From: Weissella oryzae SG25
GTDB lineage: Bacteria > Bacillota > Bacilli > Lactobacillales > Lactobacillaceae
Length of the DNA stretch: 64,000 nt
Assembly (NCBI RefSeq): GCF_000691805.2
Contig: NZ_DF820486.1
Span: 95,959-159,958, forward strand
Direction of reading: 5' to 3'
Position 1 is the stretch's first letter. Each line of letters begins with the position of its first letter. Under the pieces are notes generated by a model. That model did not search any database and was not told the DNA's origin. It was given only the letters and a program-made list of their open reading frames with translations. The position numbers and the translations under genes are program-made. Below are positions 9,591 to 19,225 of the stretch, in pieces.

Positions 9591-9624
9591 AAAAAAAGTA
9601 GTTCAATTTGCTTGAACTACTTTT
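9591..9624 (-). terminator. intrinsic terminator after argS
   Basis: AAAAGTAGTTCAA and TTGAACTACTTTT pair around a five-base loop, followed by a T run on the minus strand, eight bases beyond the argS stop. Confidence 0.85.
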
Positions 9625-9631
9625 AATTAAA

Positions 9632-11317
9632 TTACATTTCTTTTGGTGCTTTTACCCCAAGAATATCTAAGGCACTAGTCAAAACTTGTGATACTGATTG
9701 TACCAAAGCCAAACGTGCATTTAGTTGAGCATCCTCGGTCAAAATCTTTGAGTTAGCATAGTACTTGTTGAACGTACGAGCTAAGTTCAAAGCATACTTA
9801 GCAATGATTGATGGCTCACGATCACGCCAAGCGCGACGAACAACCTCAGTATAGTCTGCCAAGAGTTTCTCAGTTTCCCAAACTGCTTCATCATCAATTG
9901 CCAAGTTTGTCAAATCTAATTCTGGCATACCAGCTTTACGCAACAAAGATTGTGCACGGGCATTGGTATATTGAACATAAGGACCAGTATCACCCTCAAA
10001 ACGCACAACGTCTTCTAGGTTAAAGTCGAAGTTACCAATCCGTTCATTCATCAAATCATGGAAGACCACCGCACCGGTTCCAACTTCGTGCGCGACAACT
10101 TCCTTATTAGGCAAGTCTGGATTTTTCTCCTCAATTTGCTTAGCTGCTAAGCTAATTGAATCATTCAAAACTTCCTTCAACAGGATAATCCGGCCTGAAC
10201 GAGTTGACAACTTCTTACCGCCAACCGTGATTAGACCAAACTGGATGTGCTCAATGTCATCAGACCACTCAAAGCCCATCTCCTTAAGCACAGCCTTAAG
10301 CTGCATAAAGTGATTCCTTTGTTCGCCACCAACAACATAAAGTGACTTTACAAAGTCGTAGTTACGCTTACGGAAAAGAGCTGCCGCCAAGTCACGCGTA
10401 ATATACAAAGTTGCTCCATCGGTCCGCTGAATCATGGCCACATTCAAATCATACTTATCAAGGTCAACGACCATGGCACCCTTTGACTCATGTAACAAAT
10501 CTTTTTCCTTCAAAATGTCAACGATTTCGTCCATCTTGTCGTTATAGAAAGATTCACCAGCAAATGAGTCAAACTTGATGTCAAGCATGTCGTAAATTTC
10601 CATGAATTCCTTCAAAGACTCATCACGGAACCATGACCATAGCTCATGCGCTTCTTGATCACCATCTTCTAGCTTCTTGAACCATGCACGACCCTCATCA
10701 TCAAGCTCAGGGTTCTCCTTAGCTTCCTCATGGAAGCGTACATAATACTTAACTAATGTATTGATTGGATCATTGGTAACTTCTTCTTTTGAACCCCAGC
10801 GCTTGTAGGCTGACATCAACTTTCCAAATTGCGTACCCCAATCACCAAGATGGTTAATCTTAACTGGCTGGTAGCCGTTAGCCGTAGCTAAGTTGGCAAT
10901 CGCATTTCCAATAACTGTTGAACGTAAGTGGCCCATTGACATTGGCTTAGCAATATTTGGTGAAGACATATCAATCGTGATATGACCAGTCTGACCATCA
11001 GCATTATTTCCATAAGCGTTGTTAGTTAAGACCGTATGCAAAACATCAGCCCCAAAGTCTGCTTGATTCAAGAAGAAATTAACATATGGACCAGCTGCCT
11101 TAACGGCCTTAAAACCAGTCTGGTCAATTTGGGCTACCAATTCTGCTGCAATTTGTTGTGGTGCCATCTTACGGGCTTTAGCCAAAACAAAAGTTGGGAA
11201 AGCAAAATCACCCATTGTTGAATCTTTAGGTACTTCAATTTTTGCCAAAACATCGGCAGCTGCTAGCTCTGGCACAATTGTGGTCAGTGCATCTGCAACA
11301 CTCTGCTTATAATCCAT
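9632..11317 (-). CDS. argS: arginyl-tRNA synthetase
   Basis: A 561-residue class I synthetase that charges tRNA-Arg. The N-terminal additional domain (about 1-110) is followed by the HIGH-like motif in SSPNIAKPMSMGHLRS near residue 119, the KMSKS-equivalent GGKKLSTRSGR near 358, and the C-terminal helical anticodon-binding domain with NARAQSL. Length is normal. The gene begins two bases after the DUF2187 stop, with GGAAGAAG inside that gene as Shine-Dalgarno, so the two are one transcript. Confidence 0.95.
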   Translation of the reverse strand: MDYKQSVADALTTIVPELAAADVLAKIEVPKDSTMGDFAFPTFVLAKARKMAPQQIAAELVAQIDQTGFKAVKAAGPYVNFFLNQADFGADVLHTVLTNNAYGNNADGQTGHITIDMSSPNIAKPMSMGHLRSTVIGNAIANLATANGYQPVKINHLGDWGTQFGKLMSAYKRWGSKEEVTNDPINTLVKYYVRFHEEAKENPELDDEGRAWFKKLEDGDQEAHELWSWFRDESLKEFMEIYDMLDIKFDSFAGESFYNDKMDEIVDILKEKDLLHESKGAMVVDLDKYDLNVAMIQRTDGATLYITRDLAAALFRKRNYDFVKSLYVVGGEQRNHFMQLKAVLKEMGFEWSDDIEHIQFGLITVGGKKLSTRSGRIILLKEVLNDSISLAAKQIEEKNPDLPNKEVVAHEVGTGAVVFHDLMNERIGNFDFNLEDVVRFEGDTGPYVQYTNARAQSLLRKAGMPELDLTNLAIDDEAVWETEKLLADYTEVVRRAWRDREPSIIAKYALNLARTFNKYYANSKILTEDAQLNARLALVQSVSQVLTSALDILGVKAPKEM

Positions 11318-11319
11318 AA

Positions 11320-11664
11320 TTAGTCTTCTTCCTTTTCGTCCTCATCGTCGTCTTCATCTTCAATCAAGTCTGCAGGCATCGCTTCTTCCTCTTCCTCAGC
11401 TTCTTCAGCATTCAAGCGAGGAGCAGGATTATCAGTCTTAATCAAGATTTTAGTCTCTGACATGCGTACAACAGCACGATGATTATATTCATTAACTGTT
11501 GCAGTATCTTCTGGATCAAACTCAGTGATATTTACTAGCAAAGAATGCTCATAAATCCGTTCAACAATCCCTTTAAAATCGTGTTCGAAATTTGCAAACT
11601 TCTTGCCCGCAACAAAATCTCCCAAGTCAAATTCAGATGTATTTTCAACAGGTTCTTTAGCCAT
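11320..11664 (-). CDS. DUF2187-like protein with acidic tail
   Basis: A 114-residue protein. The central part, GIVERIYEHSLLVNI followed by YNHRAVVRMSETKIL, resembles the small KOW/SH3-like DUF2187 (YkvS) proteins. The last 35 residues are almost all Glu and Asp, giving a strongly negative tail. No enzyme motif is seen. It lies directly upstream of argS, and GGGAG precedes its ATG. The function is unknown; a nucleic-acid-related small barrel is possible, but the acidic tail argues against simple DNA binding. Confidence 0.6.
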   Translation of the reverse strand: MAKEPVENTSEFDLGDFVAGKKFANFEHDFKGIVERIYEHSLLVNITEFDPEDTATVNEYNHRAVVRMSETKILIKTDNPAPRLNAEEAEEEEEAMPADLIEDEDDDEDEKEED

Positions 11665-11718
11665 GATATGACAACTCCCTTATTCCAATTTAATAGCCAA
11701 AATTCGGCAAGTTGCTAT

Positions 11719-11724
11719 ATTATA
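11719..11724 (-). promoter_or_regulatory. extended -10 promoter for DUF2187-argS
   Basis: The minus strand reads TTTTGCTATAAT, a consensus TATAAT with the TGn extension, 55 bases before the DUF2187 start. A second TGCTATAAT lies at 11775-11780, so there may be two promoters in this intergenic region. Confidence 0.55.
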
Positions 11725-11816
11725 GCAAAATTATTGGAATCTTTCATCATTTTCTAATCCCTGTTTTTTTATTCATTATAGCACAGGTGTTTGAATTTTT
11801 ATTCATTTTTTTGAAA

Positions 11817-13331
11817 TTAATCTAGTAAACGATGGGCAATTGCAAAGTCATTTTCATAAGGTGTATCAACCCCATTAATTTTCTGGTACTCATCCATTCC
11901 TTTACCAGCCAAAACGGTTACATCATCTGGTCCAGCGGCATTAATTGCCATTGTAATTGCCGCAGTCCGATCCATTTCACGAATAACGGTCACTTTAGAA
12001 TCAGTGATGTGAGCTTGAATTTCATCTGCAATTACGGCTGGATCTTCATATTGCGGATCATCAGCGGTTAAATAAACCACATCTGCCGAAGCATTAACGG
12101 CTTTACCAATCCCTGGTCGTCGTGACACCCCTTTATTACCTGTAGCCCCGACAACAATCTGTAATTTGCCAGCTGCCTTATTTTGCTTAGCAAAATTAAG
12201 TAAAGCGGCAATTGATGCATAATTATGAGCATAATCAACATATACCGTCCCATGCTCAGCAGAAGTTATTACCTCCATCCGGCCTGGAATTTTAACTGTA
12301 TTTAGTGCTTCATGCATTGCAGCGGTGTCTGTTCCAATCAAACGACTGGCAATCATTGCAGCTAAGGCATTTCCTTGGTTAAAATCACCAGGAATATCTA
12401 ATTCATATTCACCTGCAATACCTAAGCGTCCCGCTTGTTGATTATCCTCATAAACGGCAAAAGTTGAACGCCGTAAATCAGCATTCACTGTTGCGTAGGT
12501 TAAATCAGCACGATTACCATCATCAGCCAAACGACCGTACAACCAAATTGCATCGCCGGGATGGCTCTGCTCAGCACGTTCAATCAAATCAGTAAAATGG
12601 TCTGAATCAACATTAATAATTACTTGATCTGAATGGTCAAGTAATTGCATCTTGCATTCTAAATAATCGGCAAAAGTTGGGTGTTCATTTTCACCAACGT
12701 GGTCTGGGCTAATGTTTAAAAAGATCCCCACATCATAACGAAGCCCATAAACTCTTTCTTTCTTATAAGCCTGAGAAGAGACCTCCATCACCATTGCCTG
12801 CATACCATTGTCAACGGCTTCTCGCATCCAAGCAAAAAGGTCCAATGACTCAGGGGTTGTTAGATGTGCCCGATAATGGTTTTCAGGCTGATTACCGGTG
12901 ATTACTTCTAAGGTTGATGAGAGGGCAACCCGTTCATCTGTAGCTATCTTTAACATTTCATGAGCCATGTAAGCTGTCGATGTCTTACCCTTTGTACCAG
13001 TAATGCCAATTAACTTTAGTTGTTCTTGCGGATAATCGTAATAAGCCATCGCCAAAATTGACATTGCAGCAGCTACATCAGCTACAACCCAGGTTGGTAA
13101 CTCAGTTGATAATGCAAAATCTGCTGGTACAACTAACGCCGTCAAACCATTTTGCTCAGCCTCAGCTAAATATTCAGCTTTAAAGGCACCTTTGACAAAC
13201 AATAGACTACCACTTTTTACTTTTTTAGAATTATAGGCTAATTGATCAACTTGCCCGGCAAAATCCGGCTTACTTACTAAAAGCCCTTCTGTTGTTAAAA
13301 GATTATTTATTTGCTCTGCAGTTAATTTCAA
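11817..13331 (-). CDS. murE: UDP-N-acetylmuramyl-tripeptide synthetase (MurE)
   Basis: A 504-residue Mur ligase that adds the third amino acid to UDP-MurNAc-L-Ala-D-Glu in the cytoplasm. The ATP loop is GITGTKGKTSTAY near residue 108, the carbamylated-lysine region follows in the middle domain, and the C-terminal domain contains DDPQYEDP near 410. Diaminopimelate-adding MurE enzymes have DNPR there; the lack of Arg fits an L-lysine enzyme, as usual in lactic acid bacteria. The start is a TTG with GGGGGA seven bases upstream. It is 20 bases after folC, another Mur-ligase-fold enzyme. Confidence 0.9.
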   Translation of the reverse strand: MKLTAEQINNLLTTEGLLVSKPDFAGQVDQLAYNSKKVKSGSLLFVKGAFKAEYLAEAEQNGLTALVVPADFALSTELPTWVVADVAAAMSILAMAYYDYPQEQLKLIGITGTKGKTSTAYMAHEMLKIATDERVALSSTLEVITGNQPENHYRAHLTTPESLDLFAWMREAVDNGMQAMVMEVSSQAYKKERVYGLRYDVGIFLNISPDHVGENEHPTFADYLECKMQLLDHSDQVIINVDSDHFTDLIERAEQSHPGDAIWLYGRLADDGNRADLTYATVNADLRRSTFAVYEDNQQAGRLGIAGEYELDIPGDFNQGNALAAMIASRLIGTDTAAMHEALNTVKIPGRMEVITSAEHGTVYVDYAHNYASIAALLNFAKQNKAAGKLQIVVGATGNKGVSRRPGIGKAVNASADVVYLTADDPQYEDPAVIADEIQAHITDSKVTVIREMDRTAAITMAINAAGPDDVTVLAGKGMDEYQKINGVDTPYENDFAIAHRLLD

Positions 13332-13351
13332 GAGTTAATCCCCCATCAAAT

Positions 13352-14659
13352 TTAAATTCTTTCATCACTTTGAATTGCTCGTAACGTATAAAATGATCCG
13401 GTTACGATAATCATCGCTTGTGATGATTCACGAACACGCCGTGCTAGCTGAATTGCGGCACTAGGATCATCAGCAATTTCAACATCAACGTTACTCATCA
13501 TCACAATTCGTGCTGCCAAAGCGTCAGCAGAAATTACATGCTTATAGCTTGGTGCTTCAGGTGTTACTGCAATAATCGTCTCAACATTGGGCAAGAGTTC
13601 ATCCAAAATTTCTTGGGTATTTGAATTCTCTAGCAAGCCCAAAATCACCGTTGGCTTAAAAGCTAAATGCCAAGCACGCATTGAAGCAACTAAGGCCCGA
13701 ATTCCCTCTGGATTGTGGGCTCCATCATATAAAATATTCCGTTCTTTATCGTATTCCATCCGCCCAGGGATTTTCACATCAGCTAAGCCTTGCTTAATTG
13801 CATCATCAGAAATTTGGCAATCCATGCTCTTCAACACGTCGATAATTTGCATTACTGTACTTAAATTATGTACTTGATAGGCCCCAGTTAGTCCTAAATG
13901 AACATTTTCTAAATTATCAATATTAACGTTTAAGCCATTTGGGCTACCAGATAGAAGGGTAATTTTAGGCCGCGGTAAAGTATTCCAATACGCCCCAACT
14001 TCGGCGACCTTAGCCTCAAGGACTTTATACACTTCAATTGCCTGACCTGGATAATTAACAACCATTGCTCCGGGCTTAATCAATTCTGCTTTTTCATTCG
14101 CAATTGCTGCGATTGAATCCTCTTTTTCCTCAAGGTCATCTTCATTAATCTTAGTAATCGCAATAATTACCGGATTGGTAACCATATTGGTTGCATCATT
14201 GATGCCGCCCCAACCAGCTTCCAAGATTACAAAATCAGTGCCAACTTCCGCAAAATAATATAAAGCAACTAGCGTCCACCATTCTTGTCCAGATAAAGTA
14301 TCTTGGTGCCCACCGTGTTCCTCAATTACTTGTTTTATATGCCCATAAATTCGCATAAAAGTATCTTTGGCAATCATTTGATGATTAACACTCACCATCT
14401 CACGGTCGTCCATAATTGCTGGAGTTGAAAAATGCCCAACTTTGTAGCCAGCGGCAATTAAAATATCGGCGGTCATTACACCCGTTGAACCCTTACCATT
14501 TGTACCCGTAATATGAATAATCTTTGACTGTAAGTCTGGGTCACCCAACCAATGTAAAATTTCTTGGAGCATGGCAATCCGGCTACCTGCTGTATTTGCT
14601 GGCCACCAATTTTCATCCAAACGTGCCGTAATCTGTTGTAACGTTTCTACTTTACCCAT
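13352..14659 (-). CDS. folC: folylpolyglutamate synthase / dihydrofolate synthase
   Basis: A 435-residue Mur-ligase-superfamily enzyme that adds glutamate to folates. It has HITGTNGKGSTGVM near residue 47 as the P-loop, the EAGWGG motif near 148 (family usually xVGLGG), and IPGRMEYD near 300 at the start of the C-terminal domain with DGAHNPEG. The ATG at 14659 is preferred because AAGGTG lies six bases upstream; the ATG three codons earlier lies too close to it. It probably forms an operon with murE. Confidence 0.9.
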   Translation of the reverse strand: MGKVETLQQITARLDENWWPANTAGSRIAMLQEILHWLGDPDLQSKIIHITGTNGKGSTGVMTADILIAAGYKVGHFSTPAIMDDREMVSVNHQMIAKDTFMRIYGHIKQVIEEHGGHQDTLSGQEWWTLVALYYFAEVGTDFVILEAGWGGINDATNMVTNPVIIAITKINEDDLEEKEDSIAAIANEKAELIKPGAMVVNYPGQAIEVYKVLEAKVAEVGAYWNTLPRPKITLLSGSPNGLNVNIDNLENVHLGLTGAYQVHNLSTVMQIIDVLKSMDCQISDDAIKQGLADVKIPGRMEYDKERNILYDGAHNPEGIRALVASMRAWHLAFKPTVILGLLENSNTQEILDELLPNVETIIAVTPEAPSYKHVISADALAARIVMMSNVDVEIADDPSAAIQLARRVRESSQAMIIVTGSFYTLRAIQSDERI

Positions 14660-14783
14660 AACATACACCTTATTTATAAGATTATTCTATATTTTCGTAT
14701 CTAACCCTAATTCTATCATAAATCGCATCACGTCCATTGTTAATTCTGTCTCTAGCAAGCAAATGTTAATCAATTTTTTAAAC

Positions 14784-14828
14784 CAAAAATAAAAGTCCTA
14801 AAACCTCAAATACGGCTTCACGACTTTT
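14784..14828 (-). terminator. intrinsic terminator after dagK
   Basis: On the minus strand AAAAGTC-G-TGAAGCC pairs with GGTTTTA-G-GACTTTT through 14 pairs including G-U, followed by ATTTTT. Confidence 0.8.
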
Positions 14829-14833
14829 AATGA

Positions 14834-15790
14834 CTATTCAGGTAATTTTAACGGCTCAGATAGCAGTGTATCATCTGCCATGCCAGCAATATTAGCAACC
14901 ATTTCAATATGTTGTTGATAATTTTGGAAGACCATTGGTACATCGCCACCATACTCACCATCAAGATTAATTGAAATTTTAGCTGAATCATTCAAAGCTT
15001 CAATCTTAACCTGCTTTGATTTTACGTAAATCAAATTTTCATTTTCAACATGTCGACCCCCGGCCAAGACTTCACCAATCAAGCCAAGCATATCAGAAAA
15101 TTTAGTTGTTTTAACAATTAATAAAGTAAATTTACCATCATCCAAACGTGCATCGGGCACAATTTGCTCAAAACCACCAACCGAATTGGTCAAAGCCAAA
15201 AAGAACATTGAGGCCGTTCCCTCATAGCTCCCCTCATCGTACTCAATACGCACATCAATTGGTTGGACATGGGTCAATAACTCAGCTCCCTTAACCACGT
15301 AAGCTAAATAACCGTACATTGACTTCAATTTTGATGGAACTTGATAGGTTAATTCAGTCAATGAACCACCCGCTGCAATATTAATGAAGTAAGTATCATT
15401 TGCACGACCGACATCCATTTTAGCGGTCTGACCGGCCAAAATTAACTTCGCCGCTTCTAGTGGATTATCACGTGGAATTGCCAAGGCCCGTGCATAATCA
15501 TTGGTCGTCCCAGAAGGAATAATCGCTAAACGAGGGCGCGTAGCTAAAGGCGCAATTCCATTAACAACTTCATTAATAGTACCATCACCACCAGCTGCAA
15601 TTAACAACTCAAAGCCTGCCTCCGCCGCCCGGCGCGCTTCTTTTTCTGCAGACTTTGGCTCGGCCGTGGTAGCAAAGGCACTCGTTTCATAGCCGGCCAT
15701 TTCATATACATTTAAAATATCTACCAAATCTCGGCGAATGGCTTCACGCCCTGAAGTGGGATTATAAATGATGCGTGCTCGACGTGTCAT
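14834..15790 (-). CDS. dagK: diacylglycerol kinase family lipid kinase
   Basis: A 318-residue DagK/YegS-type lipid kinase. It starts with RARIIYNPTSG, has the nucleotide-binding GGDGTINEVVNG near residue 66, SGTTNDYARAL near 93, and a C-terminal beta domain. In Gram-positive bacteria this enzyme rephosphorylates diacylglycerol released by lipoteichoic acid synthesis. A TTTAGGAGG site precedes the ATG. It is downstream of gatCAB, separated by 153 bases that contain a large RNA-like fold at 15822-15930. Confidence 0.9.
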   Translation of the reverse strand: MTRRARIIYNPTSGREAIRRDLVDILNVYEMAGYETSAFATTAEPKSAEKEARRAAEAGFELLIAAGGDGTINEVVNGIAPLATRPRLAIIPSGTTNDYARALAIPRDNPLEAAKLILAGQTAKMDVGRANDTYFINIAAGGSLTELTYQVPSKLKSMYGYLAYVVKGAELLTHVQPIDVRIEYDEGSYEGTASMFFLALTNSVGGFEQIVPDARLDDGKFTLLIVKTTKFSDMLGLIGEVLAGGRHVENENLIYVKSKQVKIEALNDSAKISINLDGEYGGDVPMVFQNYQQHIEMVANIAGMADDTLLSEPLKLPE

Positions 15791-15821
15791 TTGAGGACCC
15801 TCCTAAAATTTTTCTATGTAT

Positions 15822-15930
15822 CTGAACCCAAAATAATCGAGTCAGCTCACCAAGAACCTAATAATATAGTTCTTTGAGCATGCCTATCTTGGCATGGCTG
15901 CCTTTAGATTATCTTGAAAAATGAGTTCAG
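15822..15930 (-). ncRNA. candidate structured RNA element between gatB and dagK
   Basis: This 109-base stretch folds into a three-way junction. P1 pairs 15822-15829 with 15923-15930 (eight pairs, one G-U). P2 pairs 15830-15838 with 15907-15915 (nine pairs), with a seven-base bulge on one side. Inside are two adjoining hairpins: GCTCA-CC-AAGAAC with GTTCTT-TGAGC (15845-15879), and CATGCC with GGCATG (15879-15896). No T run follows, so it is not a simple terminator. It would lie in the dagK leader or gatB-dagK spacer of the minus-strand transcript. A weak -10 (TATAAA) lies just upstream. I recognise no known RNA class; strand and function are inferred. Confidence 0.5.
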
Positions 15931-15943
15931 TTTATACTTATTT

Positions 15944-17389
15944 TTATTCTGGCTTCCGTGCTTGCAACTCAGCCATCAAGATTTCATTAACCACTGTAGG
16001 GTTTGCATTACCCTTAGTTTGTTTCATAACTTGACCGACCAAGGCCCCAACGGCCCGGTCTTTACCATTATGGAAATCAATAATTGATTGCTCGTTCTTA
16101 TCCAAAATTCCAGTAATAATTGGCGTTAAGGTGGCTGGATCAGATAATTGCTTCAAGCCGTTTTCTTCAACGAAGGCTACCGCGTCCTCACCCTTAGTAA
16201 CAGCGACAAAGACGCGCTTAGCCATCTTAGTTGAAATTGTGCCATCTTCAATCATCTTAATCATGGCTGCTAAATTCTCTGGTTGCAACTTAGTTTCTTG
16301 CAAATCAAGATGAGCTTCATTCAAAAAGGCATTGACCTCACCCATTACATAATTAGCTGAACGGACTGGTTCGGCCCCTTGCGCAACCATTACATCGAAG
16401 AAATCAGACATTTCCAAAGTTTGTGTCAAAACTTCAGCGGCATATGGTTCAAGCCCTAAGGTATCGATATAGTGAGCCCGACGAGCTGGCGCTGACTTTG
16501 GTAATTCAGTCCGCACTTGCTCAATCCAAGCTTGACTAATGTGGACCGGTGCCAAGTCTGGTTCTGGGAAATAACGATAATCATCGGCTGTTTCCTTTTC
16601 CCGCATCAAAACGGTCACATTGCTAGCTGAATCATAACGACGGGTTTGTTGCTTAACAACCCCACCAGCCAAATAAATCTTTGCTTGTCGTTCCTCTTCA
16701 TAGGCTAAAGCCTTACGCACATAGTTTAATGAATTTAAGTTTTTCAACTCAACGCGCTCACCATGTACTTGTGACCCAATTGGTCGAATTGAGATATTAG
16801 CATCAACTCGCATTGAACCTTCTTGCATCTTGACGTCTGATACACCAGAGAATTGAATTGTTTGGCGTAAAGCTTCAAGGTAAGCATAAGCTTCTTCTGG
16901 TGTGTGTAAATCAGGGGCACCAACAATTTCAATCAAAGGTGTGCCCTGACGGTTCAAATCAACATAAGAATAACCATCATGACCGTGGGTATTCTTACCT
17001 GCATCCTCTTCAACGTGCAATTCGGTGATACCAACTAGCTTTTTCTCACCGTCAACTTCAATTTCTAGTTGACCATTTGAAGCCAATGGCTCAAATTGTT
17101 GCGTGATTTGGTAAGCTTTAGGATTATCTGGATAGAAGTAGTTTTTTCGATCCCAATGTAATACTGGTCGGATTTCTGCCCCTAGTGCCAAAGCAGCTCG
17201 AATACCATAATCCAACGCTCCTTTGTTGGCCTGCGGTAATACTCCTGGGTAACCCCAATCAATTACATTGGTGTTAGCATTTGGCGTTGCTCCGAACTGA
17301 ACGGGCGAAGGTGACATTGCTTTAGAGTTAGTCTTCATTTCAACGTGGACTTCTAATCCAATCGTTGTTTCAAAATTAGGTACTGCCAT
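15944..17389 (-). CDS. gatB: Asp/Glu-tRNA amidotransferase subunit B
   Basis: A 481-residue GatB with the signature DWGYPGVLPQANKGAL region near residue 44, the metal- and tRNA-binding core, and a C-terminal YqeY-like tail (residues about 330-481) ending VNEILMAELQARKPE. It carries ammonia transfer to misacylated Glu-tRNA-Gln and Asp-tRNA-Asn. Its start overlaps the gatA stop as TAATG. Normal length. Confidence 0.96.
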   Translation of the reverse strand: MAVPNFETTIGLEVHVEMKTNSKAMSPSPVQFGATPNANTNVIDWGYPGVLPQANKGALDYGIRAALALGAEIRPVLHWDRKNYFYPDNPKAYQITQQFEPLASNGQLEIEVDGEKKLVGITELHVEEDAGKNTHGHDGYSYVDLNRQGTPLIEIVGAPDLHTPEEAYAYLEALRQTIQFSGVSDVKMQEGSMRVDANISIRPIGSQVHGERVELKNLNSLNYVRKALAYEEERQAKIYLAGGVVKQQTRRYDSASNVTVLMREKETADDYRYFPEPDLAPVHISQAWIEQVRTELPKSAPARRAHYIDTLGLEPYAAEVLTQTLEMSDFFDVMVAQGAEPVRSANYVMGEVNAFLNEAHLDLQETKLQPENLAAMIKMIEDGTISTKMAKRVFVAVTKGEDAVAFVEENGLKQLSDPATLTPIITGILDKNEQSIIDFHNGKDRAVGALVGQVMKQTKGNANPTVVNEILMAELQARKPE

Positions 17390-18846
17390 TACTTATCACC
17401 TCCTGGAACTTGTTCAAACAATCGGGTTGCTTGTTCAAAGGCATAGGCCACGCGATAGACTGTCTCCTCGGCAAAGCGGTCACCAATTAACTGCATACCA
17501 ACCGGTAGTCCGTTACTGAAACCAGCATTGATTGACAAACCAGGCAAGCCAGCCATGTTAACTGGGATTGTTAGTACGTCATTCATGTAAGTGATTTCTG
17601 GATCATCTTCATTTTGACCGAAGCCATAAGCGACATTTGGTGTCGCTGGTGCAACAATCAAATCATAGTCCGCAAACACTTTATCGAAATCTTGATTCAT
17701 CAGAGTTCGAACTTGGGCGGCCTGCTTGAAGAATTTTTCATAAGCACCAGCTGACAAAGCATAAGTACCTAGCATAATCCGTTGTTTAACTTCATCACCA
17801 AAGCCTTGTGTACGTGTTTGCACATAAAGGTCTTCCAAAGTCTTAACGTCCTTAGCCCTAAAGCCATAGCGAATGCCATCAAATCTTTGCAAATTTGATG
17901 ATGCTTCAGCTGAACCTAGGATATAATAAGCAGCCACTCCATACTTAGTATGGGGAAGTGAAACTTCATCCACAATTGCCCCTAATGCTTCTAATTGATT
18001 AATGGCTTGACGCACAATGTCTTTGACAGCGGCGTTAACACCAGCCCCAAAGTATTCTTTTGGTACGGCAATTTTTAGACCCTTAATATCGCCATTCAAA
18101 GAAGCCGTGAAATCTGGTACGGCTCGATTTGAAGTCGTCTGGTCATTTGCATCCTGGCCAGCTAAGGCAGACAATACAGCGGCATTATCTTTAACTGTCC
18201 GCGTGAATTGACCAACCTGATCCAAAGATGAGGCAAATGCGACAACACCAAAACGCGAAACGCGACCATAAGATGGCTTCATTCCAACAATTCCGTTGAA
18301 AGCCGCTGGTTGGCGAATTGAACCACCAGTATCTGTTCCAAGGGCAAATGGTACTTGTCCGGCCCCAACCGTGACCGCTGAACCAGATGATGACCCACCA
18401 GGCACCTTCGTCTGGTCCCAAGCATTTTTAGTTGTCTTATAGTAAGAAGTTTCACCAGTTGAACCCATTGCAAATTCATCTAGATTGGTCTTACCAACAC
18501 CAATCGCCCCGGCCTTACGCATTTTCTCAACAACGGTTGCATCAAAAACCGGCTTAAATCCTTCTAGGATATGTGAAGCCGCGGTTGTTTGAACACCCTT
18601 AGTTAAAATATTGTCCTTAATTCCATAAGGAATCCCTGACAAAAGATTATTAGCATCAATTCCAGCTGCATCAACCGCAGCGGCTGTTTCAATTGCCTCA
18701 TCCTCCATAGTCGTGATGTAGGCTTCATACTTACTATCCGTTGCTGCAATATTGGCTAAGGTTGCTTTAGTCAACTCAACTGCTGATACTTCGCGGTTCA
18801 ACAATTGTTCATGCAAAGTTGTTAAATCTGTATGCAAAAAATTCAT
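17389..18846 (-). CDS. gatA: Asp/Glu-tRNA amidotransferase subunit A (amidase)
   Basis: A 485-residue amidase-signature enzyme that releases ammonia from glutamine. The Ser-cisSer-Lys triad is visible: Lys in GIKDNIL near residue 77, and the GGSSSGSAV and [12 protein letters not shown] segments near 150-180. Its start overlaps the gatC stop as TAATG and its stop overlaps the gatB start, so the three subunits are coupled. Confidence 0.96.
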   Translation of the reverse strand: MNFLHTDLTTLHEQLLNREVSAVELTKATLANIAATDSKYEAYITTMEDEAIETAAAVDAAGIDANNLLSGIPYGIKDNILTKGVQTTAASHILEGFKPVFDATVVEKMRKAGAIGVGKTNLDEFAMGSTGETSYYKTTKNAWDQTKVPGGSSSGSAVTVGAGQVPFALGTDTGGSIRQPAAFNGIVGMKPSYGRVSRFGVVAFASSLDQVGQFTRTVKDNAAVLSALAGQDANDQTTSNRAVPDFTASLNGDIKGLKIAVPKEYFGAGVNAAVKDIVRQAINQLEALGAIVDEVSLPHTKYGVAAYYILGSAEASSNLQRFDGIRYGFRAKDVKTLEDLYVQTRTQGFGDEVKQRIMLGTYALSAGAYEKFFKQAAQVRTLMNQDFDKVFADYDLIVAPATPNVAYGFGQNEDDPEITYMNDVLTIPVNMAGLPGLSINAGFSNGLPVGMQLIGDRFAEETVYRVAYAFEQATRLFEQVPGGDK

Positions 18847-19157
18847 TAACCTTCACCTCCTTCATCCAAAATTGCCGGCACCTTAATCAGGTTATCGGTA
18901 TGTTCTGGTGCATTTGCTAATAATTCAGCGGCTTGATTTGCTTGAACTGCCACATCATCACGCAACACTGTATCCATATCCGTCACTGAAAAAGTTGGTT
19001 GAACATTACTTGTATCAACTTCTCCTAGCATGTTAACCATTTCAAAAATCTTTTCCAAATGGTCAGTAAACATTGCCGCATCGTTATCCGTTAATGCCAA
19101 CTTAGCTAACCCGGCAACGTGCATAACTTCTTCACGGGTAATCATTTCTTCTTCCAT
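18846..19157 (-). CDS. gatC: Asp/Glu-tRNA amidotransferase subunit C
   Basis: A 103-residue GatC, the small clamp that holds GatA and GatB together. It has the conserved N-terminal [12 protein letters not shown] helix and the [11 protein letters not shown] segment. The ATG at 19157 is chosen because AAAGGA lies six bases upstream; an upstream in-frame start would add seven residues with no family support. First gene of gatCAB. Confidence 0.93.
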   Translation of the reverse strand: MEEEMITREEVMHVAGLAKLALTDNDAAMFTDHLEKIFEMVNMLGEVDTSNVQPTFSVTDMDTVLRDDVAVQANQAAELLANAPEHTDNLIKVPAILDEGGEG

Positions 19158-19225
19158 GATTTTTCCTTTCAAAATCAATTTAAATTTTATTCTACTAGTC
19201 CTATCAGCTTAGACGCCTGGCCAAA

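Noticed and set aside
15870..15900. CATGCC/GGCATG hairpin as a simple terminator of gatB
   Set aside because: The stem is short, has no T run, and is better explained as part of the larger fold at 15822-15930.
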